Assembly (NCBI GenBank): GCA_030913685.1
Contig: CP133187.1
Coordinates: 868,001 to 932,000, forward strand
Length of the DNA: 64,000 bases
Direction: 5' to 3'
From: Oscillospiraceae bacterium MB24-C1
Lineage (GTDB): Bacteria; Bacillota; Clostridia; Oscillospirales; Ruminococcaceae
Made by a program: the position numbers and the translations under genes
Notes under the pieces: generated by a model
What the model saw: only the letters and a program-made list of their open reading frames with translations
Database searches by the model: none
Told to the model about the DNA's origin: nothing
Part shown: positions 8,180-16,022 of the stretch, one piece after another
How positions within the stretch are numbered: position 1 is the first letter of the stretch
Layout of the letters: each line of letters starts with the position of its first letter

Positions 8180-9061
8180 CTACACTTTCTCACTTATTTT
8201 TTTGCCCATCAGACCGGTGGGCTTCACTAGTAGCACCACAATGAGCACGGCAAAAACGATGGCATCTGAAAGCTGAGTCGAAATATAAGCCTTTCCGAAA
8301 ATTTCGACCAACCCCATAATCAGACCGCCAATCATTGCACCCGGGATCGAGCCAATGCCGCCGAAAACCGCCGCCGTAAAAGCTTTGATACCGGGCATGG
8401 CACCAGTTGTAGGCAGCAGCGTCGGATAGGCCGAACAAAGTAGCACGCCCGCAATCGCCGCTAATGCGCTGCCGATAGCAAAGGTAGCGGAAATGGTGGC
8501 GTTTACATTGATTCCCATCAGCTGAGCAGCACCCTTATCCTCTGAGACGGCGCGCATTGCTTTGCCGATTTTTGTGTAGCCTGTCAGCCAGCTTAAAAGC
8601 AGCATGATGACGATGCACGAAAGCACCGTTACAATCGCCTCGCCTGAAATGGTCAGCCCGCCTTCAAACAGTTTGACCGGCTTGATAGGCACCACACTTG
8701 AAAAGCTCTTGGGTGCTGAGCCCCAGATAAGCAAGGCCGCATTCTGTAAAAAATAGCTGACGCCGATCGCAGTGATCAACACCGCCAACGACGGTGCCAT
8801 ACGCAGCGGCTTATAGGCCAGCTTTTCAATCGTCATGCCCAAAACCGTACAGACGACCATCGCCAATATGACCGAGGCAAAGGCCGGCCAGCCAAGATAG
8901 GTCGTCGCACAAAAAGACATATAAGCGCCTACCATTATCACGTCACCGTGGGCAAAGTTAAGCATTTTGGCAATGCCATAAACCATGGTATAACCCAGCG
9001 CGATAATAGCATAAACGCTTCCCAGACTGATTCCGCTGACAACATAGGAAAGAAACGTCAT
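8180..9061 (-). CDS. livH: Branched-chain amino-acid ABC transporter permease LivH
   Basis: 293-residue permease. It begins MTFLSYVVSGISLGSVYAI, has YTMVYGIAKMLNFAHGDV (the NFAHG motif of LivH permeases) and an EAA-like loop MRAVSEDKGAAQLMGIN. The start at 9061 was chosen over an ATG five codons upstream because GAGGTG sits 8 bases before it. It forms a heterodimer with LivM and is served by LivG/LivF. A 256-base gap with a hairpin separates it from livK. Confidence 0.93.
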   Translation of the reverse strand: MTFLSYVVSGISLGSVYAIIALGYTMVYGIAKMLNFAHGDVIMVGAYMSFCATTYLGWPAFASVILAMVVCTVLGMTIEKLAYKPLRMAPSLAVLITAIGVSYFLQNAALLIWGSAPKSFSSVVPIKPVKLFEGGLTISGEAIVTVLSCIVIMLLLSWLTGYTKIGKAMRAVSEDKGAAQLMGINVNATISATFAIGSALAAIAGVLLCSAYPTLLPTTGAMPGIKAFTAAVFGGIGSIPGAMIGGLIMGLVEIFGKAYISTQLSDAIVFAVLIVVLLVKPTGLMGKKISEKV

Positions 9062-9266
9062 ACCCGCACACCTCATTTTTCTTTATGCAATGGTTCCCTT
9101 ACAGCAATTCCATAAAGGAATTCAAAAAAGGGAGCTGACGAAAATGGCCCGCTTGTGCAGAGCGCAGACAGTTTAACGTCTGTCATGGACGACAACGCAG
9201 CATCCGGTCATTTTCGGCCCTGAACTTTTTGCAATCTTTCATGGAATGGCTATAAGAACAGGGATT

Positions 9267-9301
9267 GGAGGGCTTTAAGCTTTGCGCTTTTTAAGCCCTC
9301 C
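9267..9301 (-). terminator. Hairpin between livK and livH
   Basis: GGAGGGCTT (9267-9275) pairs with AAGCCCTCC (9293-9301). There is no strong T-run on the minus strand. It may protect the 3' end of a livK-only message or reduce read-through so that binding protein is made in excess of the membrane parts. Confidence 0.55.
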
Positions 9302-9317
9302 TAAACAGACATTCTAA

Positions 9318-10502
9318 TTACATGCCGGTATAGACGCCATCCTTGATAATAACAGCCTTAGGCGCCTTAGAAACCTCACCGGTGGCCTGCCAGGTCATGC
9401 CTTCGCCGGTAATGCCATCAAAGGTCATAGCGGTAAACTCGGCGATCAGCTTGTCACAAACCTCAGCAGCGGGCATATCGGCAGTTACACCAGCCTTTTC
9501 GCAAGCCTGCGCAATGGCGTAAATGCAGTCATAGCCGTCGGCCGCGAACTGGTTAGGAACCTCGCCGTATGCAGCCTGGTACTTTTCAACAAAATTCTTG
9601 GTCGCGTCGTCCTGTGCATCGGCCGAGAAGGGCGTCAGCAGCATCACGTCTTCAGCCAGAGTCTTGTCGAAGTTTTCAAGGGTCAGAATGCCGTCAAGGC
9701 CGTCGCAGCCGAAGAACTTGGGCGAATAGTCCATGCTTCTCGCCTGAGAGAGAATCAGCGCAGCAGGGGTATAATAAATGGGCAGGAAAACAAGGTCGGC
9801 GCCCGCGTTCTTAGCTTCAGTCAGCTGCACGCTGAAATCGGTCGCGGTGTCGTCGGTGAAAGTGGTAGCGCAGACGACCTCAAGATTCTTTACCTTTGCC
9901 TGAGCAGCAAATTTCTCATAGATGCCCTGTGAATAAGCGTCAGCGTTATTGTAGATAACTGCAACCTTGGTCGCAAGCTTGTTGTCGGCCAGATAATCCG
10001 CCGAAGCAACACCCTGGTTAGGGTCAGTGAAGCAGATCTGGAAGACGTTATCCTTCCCCTCAATAACCTTGGTAGAAGAAGCCGAGGGCGTCAGCGTAAA
10101 TACACGGTCGGCATAGGTCTCAGAGGTAACAGCTAGCGCGGGCGAGGTGGTTACAGTGCCGTTGAGAACCTGCATGCCCCAGTCCTTGAGCTTGTTGTAA
10201 GCGTTGACAGACTTTTCAGCGTCGTGCTCGTCGTCCTGATAATTCAGCTCGTACTGTTGACCGCCCTTGGCGTTGATTTCGTCGATCGCAATTTGTGCGC
10301 CGTTTCTGGCTGCAATGCCGTAGACAGCCGCAGGGCCGCTAACCGGGCCAATGCCGCCAATCTTAATCGCTGCAGTGGAAGAAGCGGCGGGCGCAGAACC
10401 CTCGGATGCCGGGGTGGAGGTAGAGCTGCTGCTACCGCCTGAGCATGCGCCCAGTGACAGAATCATAGCAACCGCCACCATGGTTGTAATAATCTTTTTC
10501 AT
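9318..10502 (-). CDS. livK: Branched-chain amino-acid ABC transporter substrate-binding lipoprotein
   Basis: 394 residues. A lipoprotein signal peptide (MKKIITTMVAVAMILSLGAC) ends in the lipobox LGAC. A Ser/Thr/Ala-rich linker follows, then a type-I periplasmic-binding fold (IGGIGPVSGPAAVYGIAARN, DEINAKGG, then a conserved C-terminal half). This matches the Peripla_BP_6/LIV-BP family. The start at 10502 has GAGGGAG about 9 bases upstream. The gene is first of the transporter genes. It is preceded by an intrinsic terminator (10541-10574) and a Leu/Val/Ile-rich leader ORF, suggesting that expression is set by attenuation. Substrate is inferred from family and operon; binding of Leu, Ile or Val was not shown. 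Confidence 0.92.
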   Translation of the reverse strand: MKKIITTMVAVAMILSLGACSGGSSSSTSTPASEGSAPAASSTAAIKIGGIGPVSGPAAVYGIAARNGAQIAIDEINAKGGQQYELNYQDDEHDAEKSVNAYNKLKDWGMQVLNGTVTTSPALAVTSETYADRVFTLTPSASSTKVIEGKDNVFQICFTDPNQGVASADYLADNKLATKVAVIYNNADAYSQGIYEKFAAQAKVKNLEVVCATTFTDDTATDFSVQLTEAKNAGADLVFLPIYYTPAALILSQARSMDYSPKFFGCDGLDGILTLENFDKTLAEDVMLLTPFSADAQDDATKNFVEKYQAAYGEVPNQFAADGYDCIYAIAQACEKAGVTADMPAAEVCDKLIAEFTAMTFDGITGEGMTWQATGEVSKAPKAVIIKDGVYTGM

Positions 10503-10540
10503 CGTAATATACTCCCTCTTTACATTTTCATTTATACAAA

Positions 10541-10574
10541 AAACCGGCTCCGTCATAAAAAACGGAGCCGGTTT
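10541..10574 (-). terminator. Intrinsic terminator in the livK leader (putative attenuator)
   Basis: AAACCGGCTCCGT (10541-10553) is the exact reverse complement of 10562-10574. On the minus strand the 13-bp stem is followed by TTTTTT. It lies between the stop of the 91-codon leader ORF and the livK ribosome binding site. A smaller hairpin (TTGAGTA 10573-10579 with TACTCAA 10590-10596) contains the leader stop codon and shares two bases with the terminator stem, so the two structures compete at their edge. Confidence 0.85.
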
Positions 10575-10592
10575 GAGTATACGTTTATTTAC

Positions 10593-10868
10593 TCAACTTC
10601 GCGGTTCTGATATTCTACGACGTACTATTAAATTATCGCAGCTAATTATAAGGGCTACAATTACAAGCTCTACAAATAGAGCTAGCATTAAAACTCGTAC
10701 AAATAGCGCAACAGTAAGAAGCACAACAAAAAGGGACGCCACAATAATGGCGTCCTTAGTCAGCATGGCAGAAGCAGACATGAAACGAGAGCAGAACGAA
10801 TGAGCTTCTGCTGTATTGGCAGAAGTTTTTGAAGAACGATAATTCGCAGTGCGAGTTGCCATCGTCAT
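10593..10868 (-). CDS. Leu/Val/Ile-rich leader ORF upstream of the liv operon
   Basis: 91 codons, starting with ATG at 10868 after AAAGGGG (9-base spacing) and 36-40 bases downstream of a strong promoter. Residues 39-84 hold 26 Leu, Ile or Val out of 46, interrupted by single Arg and Glu residues that do not suit a normal membrane helix. The branched-chain codons are diverse (CTT, CTA, TTA, GTA, GTT, ATA, ATT) and include ones unusual in neighbouring genes. The RNA has nested hairpins inside the ORF (10805-10825, 10734-10755, 10666-10683) and an intrinsic terminator just after it. The best reading is a long leader peptide whose translation reports charged Leu/Val/Ile tRNA levels. A small membrane protein is the alternative. 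No homolog was recognised. Confidence 0.6.
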   Translation of the reverse strand: MTMATRTANYRSSKTSANTAEAHSFCSRFMSASAMLTKDAIIVASLFVVLLTVALFVRVLMLALFVELVIVALIISCDNLIVRRRISEPRS

Positions 10869-10910
10869 AATTCGTTGCCCCTTTCAATTAAAGCTTTTTG
10901 TTAATTCAAC

Positions 10911-10939
10911 ATTTTAAAGCATTAATTAAAAAATGTCAA
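10911..10939 (-). promoter_or_regulatory. Promoter of the liv leader and operon
   Basis: On the minus strand TTGACA (10939-10934), a 17-base spacer and TAAAAT (10916-10911) make a near-perfect vegetative promoter. Transcription would begin near 10904, giving a leader RNA of about 400 bases before livK. Confidence 0.82.
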
Positions 10940-11182
10940 TTGTTATATTTTACAGTACACGCTTAGCGACAAGAGAATTTATGTTCAACATCAATAAAAA
11001 TCACACCTTCAAACGCATCTTACCAGCATTTTTTGTTTGGCGACACAGTACAAGTGATTTTATAGCTGAAACACTATTTTTAACCTTATATGCCCAAATT
11101 ACAGATTTATACATAATATATCGAGGCAGCACAGCACTGTTTGAGCCCAAATTAAACGTTCACTAATTCAATCAACTTTCAC
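10940..11182. other. Intergenic region between divergent liv leader and DUF2325 gene
   Basis: AT-rich spacer between two divergent promoters. A plus-strand open frame (10933-11166) starts inside the liv promoter and has no ribosome binding site. No gene or known motif was recognised. Confidence 0.4.
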
Positions 11183-11211
11183 TTGACAAGAAATATCCGG
11201 TATGCTATCAT
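11183..11211 (+). promoter_or_regulatory. Promoter of the DUF2325 gene
   Basis: TTGACA (11183-11188), 17-base spacer, TATCAT (11206-11211). A small hairpin, GGTTAG and CTAACC near 11254-11271, lies in the 5' leader. Confidence 0.72.
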
Positions 11212-11301
11212 TAGCGCCAGTTAGTTGTGGATAACCAAACGACCGGGCCGCGGTTAGTTTATTCTAACCCATGCCTGACATTGAACGAAGGGGGATGTTT
11301 G

Positions 11302-11610
11302 ATGAGCGTAATTATTATAGGCGGAAACGAACGCATGGAAAGATTATATCAAGAAACCTGCTTAGAGCACGGCTATAAGCGTGCTAAGATTTTTACAAAG
11401 ACTGGTGGAGAAATAAAAAAGCAGCTTGGCGCTGCCGATTTATATATCCTATTCACCAGCACGGTATCACATAAGATGGCTATTGCCGCTTTAGGTGAAG
11501 CAAAGCGGCACAACGCCCGTGTTGAGCGCTGTCATAGCAGCAGCTTATGTGCGCTCAGAACCATTCTACAAAATCATTGTCCGAAGGGTTGCTGTGGGAA
11601 CAAAATTTGA
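11302..11610 (+). CDS. DUF2325 family protein
   Basis: 102 residues, a normal length for DUF2325. It begins MSVIIIGGNERM, a Rossmann-like first strand and turn, and ends with the conserved HSSSLCALRTIL segment, in which the Ser/His cluster is the family hallmark. Some relatives are fused to or neighbour metal-dependent regulators, but no firm function is known. The extra C-terminal HCPKGCCGNK is Cys-rich. The start at 11302 has GAAGGGGG 7 bases upstream; the 25 codons before it show no conservation. Confidence 0.75.
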   Translation: MSVIIIGGNERMERLYQETCLEHGYKRAKIFTKTGGEIKKQLGAADLYILFTSTVSHKMAIAALGEAKRHNARVERCHSSSLCALRTILQNHCPKGCCGNKI

Positions 11611-11746
11611 ACGTCGTCTAGTTGAACAATGCGCGCGGACACTGGCCGGTATTAAGGTCGGCAATCTGTTCCACTGCACTCTGGAGGCCAGCAATTGTAT
11701 CAACGACTGGCTTAATCTGTGTTTTGATATAGCCGCTTTAATTTAA
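11594..11746 (+). pseudogene. N-terminal fragment resembling DUF3793
   Basis: GTG at 11594 with GAAGGG 5 bases before it opens a 50-codon frame that overlaps the end of the DUF2325 gene in another frame. Its sequence (LVEQCARTLAGIKVGNLF) resembles the N-terminus of DUF3793 proteins, whose start usually reads like H/QCAPTLAGIKPxxLF. Full-length members are about 200 residues, so this is a truncated remnant, or an unrelated small ORF. The Pro of the usual APTLAG motif is Arg here. A terminator follows. Confidence 0.42.
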
Positions 11747-11799
11747 GCTAACCTTCAATTTTAACAAACCTAAAATTCACTCCGCTTTTCTATCCCTAC

Positions 11800-11840
11800 A
11801 AAACGGGCGTGCCAACAAAATGGCGCGCCTGTTTTATTTG
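11800..11840 (+). terminator. Terminator after the DUF2325/DUF3793 region
   Basis: A 14-bp stem with two G-U pairs joins 11800-11813 (AAAACGGGCGTGCC) to 11822-11835, and is followed by ATTTG after TTTT. Confidence 0.8.
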
Positions 11841-11975
11841 CATTTTAAGAATCTTCCAAAGTTTATTTTAAACTGGTACATTTTGTTTTACTGATTGGTA
11901 ATGAGACAAGCGATTTGTATAAAATCCCTTAAAACGGATATTAATAGAATAAGATTATTGCAAATGAGGCGCAGC

Positions 11976-12645
11976 ATGCAGTATGTAATTTCTTTTTTAG
12001 AAGGTGTCATTTCCTTTATATCGCCTTGCCTTTTGCCGATGCTTCCAATTTATGTATCCTATTTTGCAGCGGGCAAAGAGGATGCCAGCCGCATCACAAC
12101 ACTGAAAAATGCACTCGGTTTTGTCATAGGCTTTACCCTAGCCTTTGTTGCGCTTGGGCTCTTCTTCAGTATTCTGGGTACTTTTTTATTAAATTACACC
12201 GCAATTATTAACATCGTTTTAGGCGCATTAGTTGTTTTGTTTGGGTTGGGGTTTATGGGCGTTATTAGGCCTATTTTCAACTTACACAGTTCTAACCGTG
12301 CCGGTATTGAAAACCTGAGCTTTTTAAAAGCCGTCACTTTCGGCATGATATTTTCAATCAGCTGGACACCCTGTGTTGGTGCGTTTTTAGGTTCTGCTCT
12401 GGCGATGGCTTCAGTCAGTGGTTCAGCCCTTCAAGGAACATTGATGCTGCTTTGCTTCTCCGCCGGTCTTGGAATACCCTTTATTCTATCCGCCCTACTG
12501 AGATTGACGAGCTGAAAACAGCCTTTGATTTTATTAAAAGAAATTTAAAACCATCAATTTTGTGTGCGGCCTTTTTCTGGTCATCATCGGTGTTTTAATG
12601 ATGACAGGGCAGCTTGGCCGGTTTCTGAATATGTTTAATACTTGA
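11976..12645 (+). pseudogene. ccdA: CcdA-like thiol-disulfide transporter, frameshifted
   Basis: Membrane protein of the CcdA/DsbD family, which carries electrons across the membrane to extracytoplasmic thioredoxins. It keeps both family Cys motifs, SPCLLPMLP near the N-terminus and SWTPCVGAFLG in the middle. After about base 12498 the conserved frame is lost and the original frame stops at 12515. The expected continuation (IDELKTAFDFIKRNLK) is in a second frame, and the last helix (INFVCGLFLVIIGVLMM) is in a third frame that ends at 12645. Two frameshifts are therefore needed to restore the protein. The start at 11976 has GAGG about 7 bases upstream. It lies 14 bases before the tlpA-like gene, with which it would function. 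Confidence 0.8.
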
Positions 12646-12659
12646 AAGGGAAGATTTTT

Positions 12660-13268
12660 ATGACCGACAAAAGAAGACTGGCAGTCACCATTTCCGTGCT
12701 TCTCATAATGATGGTTGTTTCCGCTGCGATTTATAACGCTTATAAAGATCGCATTGACCCATCTACAGGTAAGCTGACCCGCGCATCACAGCTGAAAAAT
12801 CAGGTGCCGGTAACTTCAACCGCCCCCGAGACGCTTGACGCTTTAGCGTCAAAAGCGTCGGACTTCACCATGAAGGACGCGGAAGGAAACGACATTCTAC
12901 TCTCAAGCTTTGAGGGAAAGCCGGTGGTTTTAAACTTTTGGACCTCCTGGTGCAGCCACTGCAAAGCGGAGATGCCTCGTTTTGAAGAGGCTTATAAGCA
13001 ATACGGTGATCAGGTACAGTTTATTATGTTAAATGCCGTCAAGTCTGAAAAAAAAGAGGAGGATGGAAAAAACTATATTCAAAATTCCGAGTTTACCTTC
13101 CCTGTATTTTACGACATGGACGGCAAGGCAATACCCTTATATAACATTCGCGGATTCCCAGCCACAATGTTCATCGACAAGGATGGGAAAATTGTGGAAA
13201 GAAGCCTTGGCGAGCTGACCCAAGAAAAGCTAGACGAAAATATTCAGAAGATACTGCCCACAGAATAG
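12660..13268 (+). CDS. TlpA/ResA-like membrane-anchored thioredoxin
   Basis: 202 residues. An N-terminal signal anchor (about residues 6-25) is followed by a linker and a thioredoxin domain of the AhpC-TSA/redoxin type: FTMKDAEGN, then the active site WTSWCSHC (Cys98, Cys101), and the cis-Pro loop GFPATMFIDKDG. It probably reduces disulfides in extracytoplasmic proteins and takes electrons from a CcdA-type partner; the adjacent ccdA is broken, so its current electron source is unclear. The start at 12660 has AAAGGGAAG 6 bases upstream. Confidence 0.88.
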   Translation: MTDKRRLAVTISVLLIMMVVSAAIYNAYKDRIDPSTGKLTRASQLKNQVPVTSTAPETLDALASKASDFTMKDAEGNDILLSSFEGKPVVLNFWTSWCSHCKAEMPRFEEAYKQYGDQVQFIMLNAVKSEKKEEDGKNYIQNSEFTFPVFYDMDGKAIPLYNIRGFPATMFIDKDGKIVERSLGELTQEKLDENIQKILPTE

Positions 13269-13281
13269 ATCGCTTAAACAG

Positions 13282-13316
13282 AGCCGCCCCGGGAAGCTCC
13301 GGGGCGGCTGTTATTT
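13282..13316. terminator. Terminator between tlpA-like gene and citF
   Basis: AGCCGCCCCGG (13282-13292) pairs with CCGGGGCGGCT (13299-13309), followed by TTATTTT on the plus strand. It lies between two convergent genes and could act in both directions. Confidence 0.85.
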
Positions 13317-13353
13317 TATTAAAAACATAAATAACTGAATCTCTGGTCGCCCT

Positions 13354-14757
13354 TTAAACCTCATAAATCAGGTCGGCAATTTGGCTATCCAATCCCAAAA
13401 CCTGCCCCACAACCCGCTCCTTTTTGGGCTCAAAAGATGCAGCCGGACCATTAATTTCAATCACCGTGCGACGCAGCTCATGAATATCGACAACGGGAAG
13501 GCGCGCCGCCTTTAGCCGCATCTTCAATTCAGGTCGTGCTGGGTTGACTGCGATGCCATACTGCGTCACCAATAGGTCGATAAAACGACCGGGTGTTGAA
13601 ACGGTCAGCACTTTATCTACTACAATGGCCATTCTCGCACGGCTCAGCGGTGCCACAATAATTGTCAGCTTGGCCCCTGCCGCCACATCAGTATGCCCGC
13701 CGGAGCCACCGATGATATAGCCGTTTGAATCGGTATGAACGTTGACGTTAAATTCGGTGTCAATCTGTGTCGCACCCAGCACCACCACATCCAGCGACGA
13801 GGCCGCTGTGCTCTTGGCGGCCGGGCTGGCATACCGAGCTGCTGTTATTTCAAAGTGCCGAGGGTTCTCGCGCAGCGATTGAACCGCCTTAAGATCAAAG
13901 CACTGCACATCCTGAATAGCCTGAAAACAGCCGCTTTCCAGCATATCAACCATATAGCCGGTGATGCCGCCCAGCGCAAAGCTGCCATGAATGTTCTTTT
14001 CCAACATAATGCGCTTGAGATAACCGGCCACTGCAAGCGAAGCGCCACCAGCACCCGTCTGGAATGAAAAGCCGTCCTTCAACAAGCCCGAAGCTTCAAT
14101 CGCTTGCGCGGCATAATCTGCAATTATCAGCGCGATGGGGTCCTTTGGCATGCGCGTAGTCCCTGATACAATGCCCGCGGGATTGCCGATAGCCTCTACC
14201 CTAACCACAAAATCGACGTCGTTCTCGGTAATGGAGGCGTCGGCCAGCGGATAGGGCACCAGATTGTCGGTGACAATGACAACCTTGTCTGCACACATTG
14301 CGTCGGCGAACGCATACCCCAATGAGCCGCAAGCCGACGGGCCGTACTTGCCCGAGCAGTTACCCATCTCGTCCGAGGTGGGCGCGGCGATGAATGCGAC
14401 GTCTATATGGCTTTTCCCCGACAGAATATCGGCCGGGCGGGTGCCGTGCGAGCGGAAAACAACCGGTTTTTTGAGCACACCTTCTGAAATTACCCTGCCC
14501 ACACCGGCGGAAAGATAATTGGTTTCAATACCGGTTACAACGCCGTTGCGGATATGGTCAATCAACGGCAGATGGCAGTCAAACAACGAGCTGGCGTTAA
14601 CCGTCAGGTTTTTTAGTCCCAGCCGGGCAGCCTCCTCCAGTACCATATTCACCACATAATCGCCGTTGCGCAAGTGGTGATGAAACGAAATGGTCATGCC
14701 GTCTTCTAAACCGGAATGCACGAAGGCCTGATGCAGATCGTCACACAGTTTAGCCAA
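13354..14757 (-). CDS. citF: Citrate lyase alpha subunit (citrate CoA-transferase)
   Basis: 467 residues. Transfers the acyl carrier group to citrate in the citrate lyase complex. Conserved blocks include GLEDGMTISFHHHLRNGDYV near the N-terminus, SHGTRPADILSG, GEMGN-type SDEMGNCSGKYG, GGITGYMVDMLE and GIAVNPARPEL near the C-terminus. Compared with the usual length of about 510 residues, roughly 40 residues are missing before the LCDDLHQAF segment. The start is probably TTG at 14757, since AAGGGGGTGG lies 6-8 bases upstream and overlaps the end of citE by 8 bases. It is last in the operon after citD and citE. Confidence 0.9.
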   Translation of the reverse strand: MAKLCDDLHQAFVHSGLEDGMTISFHHHLRNGDYVVNMVLEEAARLGLKNLTVNASSLFDCHLPLIDHIRNGVVTGIETNYLSAGVGRVISEGVLKKPVVFRSHGTRPADILSGKSHIDVAFIAAPTSDEMGNCSGKYGPSACGSLGYAFADAMCADKVVIVTDNLVPYPLADASITENDVDFVVRVEAIGNPAGIVSGTTRMPKDPIALIIADYAAQAIEASGLLKDGFSFQTGAGGASLAVAGYLKRIMLEKNIHGSFALGGITGYMVDMLESGCFQAIQDVQCFDLKAVQSLRENPRHFEITAARYASPAAKSTAASSLDVVVLGATQIDTEFNVNVHTDSNGYIIGGSGGHTDVAAGAKLTIIVAPLSRARMAIVVDKVLTVSTPGRFIDLLVTQYGIAVNPARPELKMRLKAARLPVVDIHELRRTVIEINGPAASFEPKKERVVGQVLGLDSQIADLIYEV

Positions 14758-15628
14758 AATAATCCACCCCCTTAATTTCAGATGCCGCTTCCAGCACCAG
14801 TCGGGCGCGCTGAACAATGGGCGCATCGATCATTTTTCCGTGCAATGATATAGCGCCCTTACCCTGACGCTTGGCCTGTGCAATGGCATCAAAGACTTCT
14901 CGGGCGTAGTCAATCTCTTTTAAAGTGGGTGAAAAGATTCGGTTCACCGTTGCAACATGCGCCGGGCTGATGCAGGCTTTGCCGGTAAAACCCAAACCCT
15001 TGGCAAAGGCTGCGTCCCTTTCCAACGCTTCCAAATCCCGCACATCAGTAAAAGGCGTATCGTACGCCTCTATTCCGGCGGCTCGTGCGGCGCAGACAAT
15101 CCGACCGCGCGCATAACGGATTTCTTCACCCTCGACAGTACGCGCACACCGGAAATCGGCCGAAAGATCCTCCGCACCCAAGAACAGCGCGATCACCCTC
15201 GGACTGGCGACAGCTATGTCATAGGCATTCTCAATGCCCATCGCAGTCTCCAACAGTGCGATAATTTTCGTCCGTCCACCTTGGAGTCCAAACTCCTGCT
15301 CCAGCGCTGTCAGTTTCTCATCAAGCTTTTGGATGTAATCCGCACCGCTAACCTTGGGCGGCAGGATGACCTCCGGTCCAAGTGGCAAAAGCGCCCGCAG
15401 ATCCTCCTCCCAATAGGGAGTGTCCAGACCATTGATGCGGATGATTCGCTCGCATTTTCCAAAATTCAGTGACATCAGGGCATTTTTCAGTAGTTCTCTG
15501 GCCGCGTCTTTTTCGTCAGGAGAAACAGCATCTTCCAGGTCAAAGATCAAGCTATCGGCACCCAGCAGCCCACCGTTGCCAATCATATTCGGGTTATTGC
15601 CCGGCAAAAACAACATTGTACGTCTCAT
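14750..15628 (-). CDS. citE: Citrate lyase beta subunit (citryl-ACP lyase)
   Basis: 292 residues of the HpcH/HpaI aldolase superfamily. It cleaves citryl-ACP to oxaloacetate and acetyl-ACP. Landmarks are MRRTMLFLPGNNPNM at the N-terminus, IFDLEDAV with the metal-binding Glu/Asp, IIRINGLDT with the substrate-binding Arg, ALLETAMGI, and LGAEDLSAD. The start at 15628 has GAGGAG 8 bases upstream and overlaps the citD stop codon (ATGA). Confidence 0.94.
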   Translation of the reverse strand: MRRTMLFLPGNNPNMIGNGGLLGADSLIFDLEDAVSPDEKDAARELLKNALMSLNFGKCERIIRINGLDTPYWEEDLRALLPLGPEVILPPKVSGADYIQKLDEKLTALEQEFGLQGGRTKIIALLETAMGIENAYDIAVASPRVIALFLGAEDLSADFRCARTVEGEEIRYARGRIVCAARAAGIEAYDTPFTDVRDLEALERDAAFAKGLGFTGKACISPAHVATVNRIFSPTLKEIDYAREVFDAIAQAKRQGKGAISLHGKMIDAPIVQRARLVLEAASEIKGVDYFG

Positions 15629-15906
15629 TTTGCGGTCTCCTCTTCGGCGCTTGCACGGCGCACCGCCGTCGTCACGCGGGCGCGGATGGTACAATCCAGC
15701 GCGCCGCGATCGGTTGCTTTAACCGCCGCAGTTTTTACACCCATCTCGTGCAGCACCGTTCGGATGGTCTCCTGAATCGAATCTCCATAGTATTTTTCGA
15801 CCGAAGACATCAGCTCAATTTGGATTCCAGTGGTGTCCGGCGACACCGTCACCATAATGTCGCTGGATTCCAACGTGCCGGCAACGGATACCCGTTTAAT
15901 TCGCAT
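15625..15906 (-). CDS. citD: Citrate lyase acyl carrier protein (gamma subunit)
   Basis: 93 residues, close to the family length of about 98. GTLESSDIMVTV near the N-terminus holds Ser14, the attachment site of the phosphoribosyl-dephospho-CoA prosthetic group in characterised CitD. The start at 15906 has AAAGGAG 6 bases upstream. It is preceded by the response-regulator gene on the same strand (116-base gap) and followed by citE with a 4-base overlap. The enzymes that make and attach its cofactor (CitX, CitG) are not in the window. Confidence 0.92.
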   Translation of the reverse strand: MRIKRVSVAGTLESSDIMVTVSPDTTGIQIELMSSVEKYYGDSIQETIRTVLHEMGVKTAAVKATDRGALDCTIRARVTTAVRRASAEEETAK

Positions 15907-16022
15907 AGCAATCTCCTTTCTGGTATCAGAGGCATTGCCTCTATCAATATCTTGGATAAAAGCCGATGACTGAATCACCGGCTCGATTTGCCACGCCACC
16001 GCCCTTTGACAGCAGTTTTCTG

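Noticed and set aside
10351-10803. Plus-strand open frame of 150 codons
   Set aside because: It crosses the start of livK, the attenuator hairpin and the leader ORF on the other strand, with no ribosome binding site.
10933-11166. Plus-strand 77-codon frame
   Set aside because: AT-rich, begins within the liv promoter, no ribosome binding site, no recognised similarity.
14957-15472. Plus-strand open frame of 171 codons
   Set aside because: Antisense to citE, which is strongly conserved; the product shows no family features.
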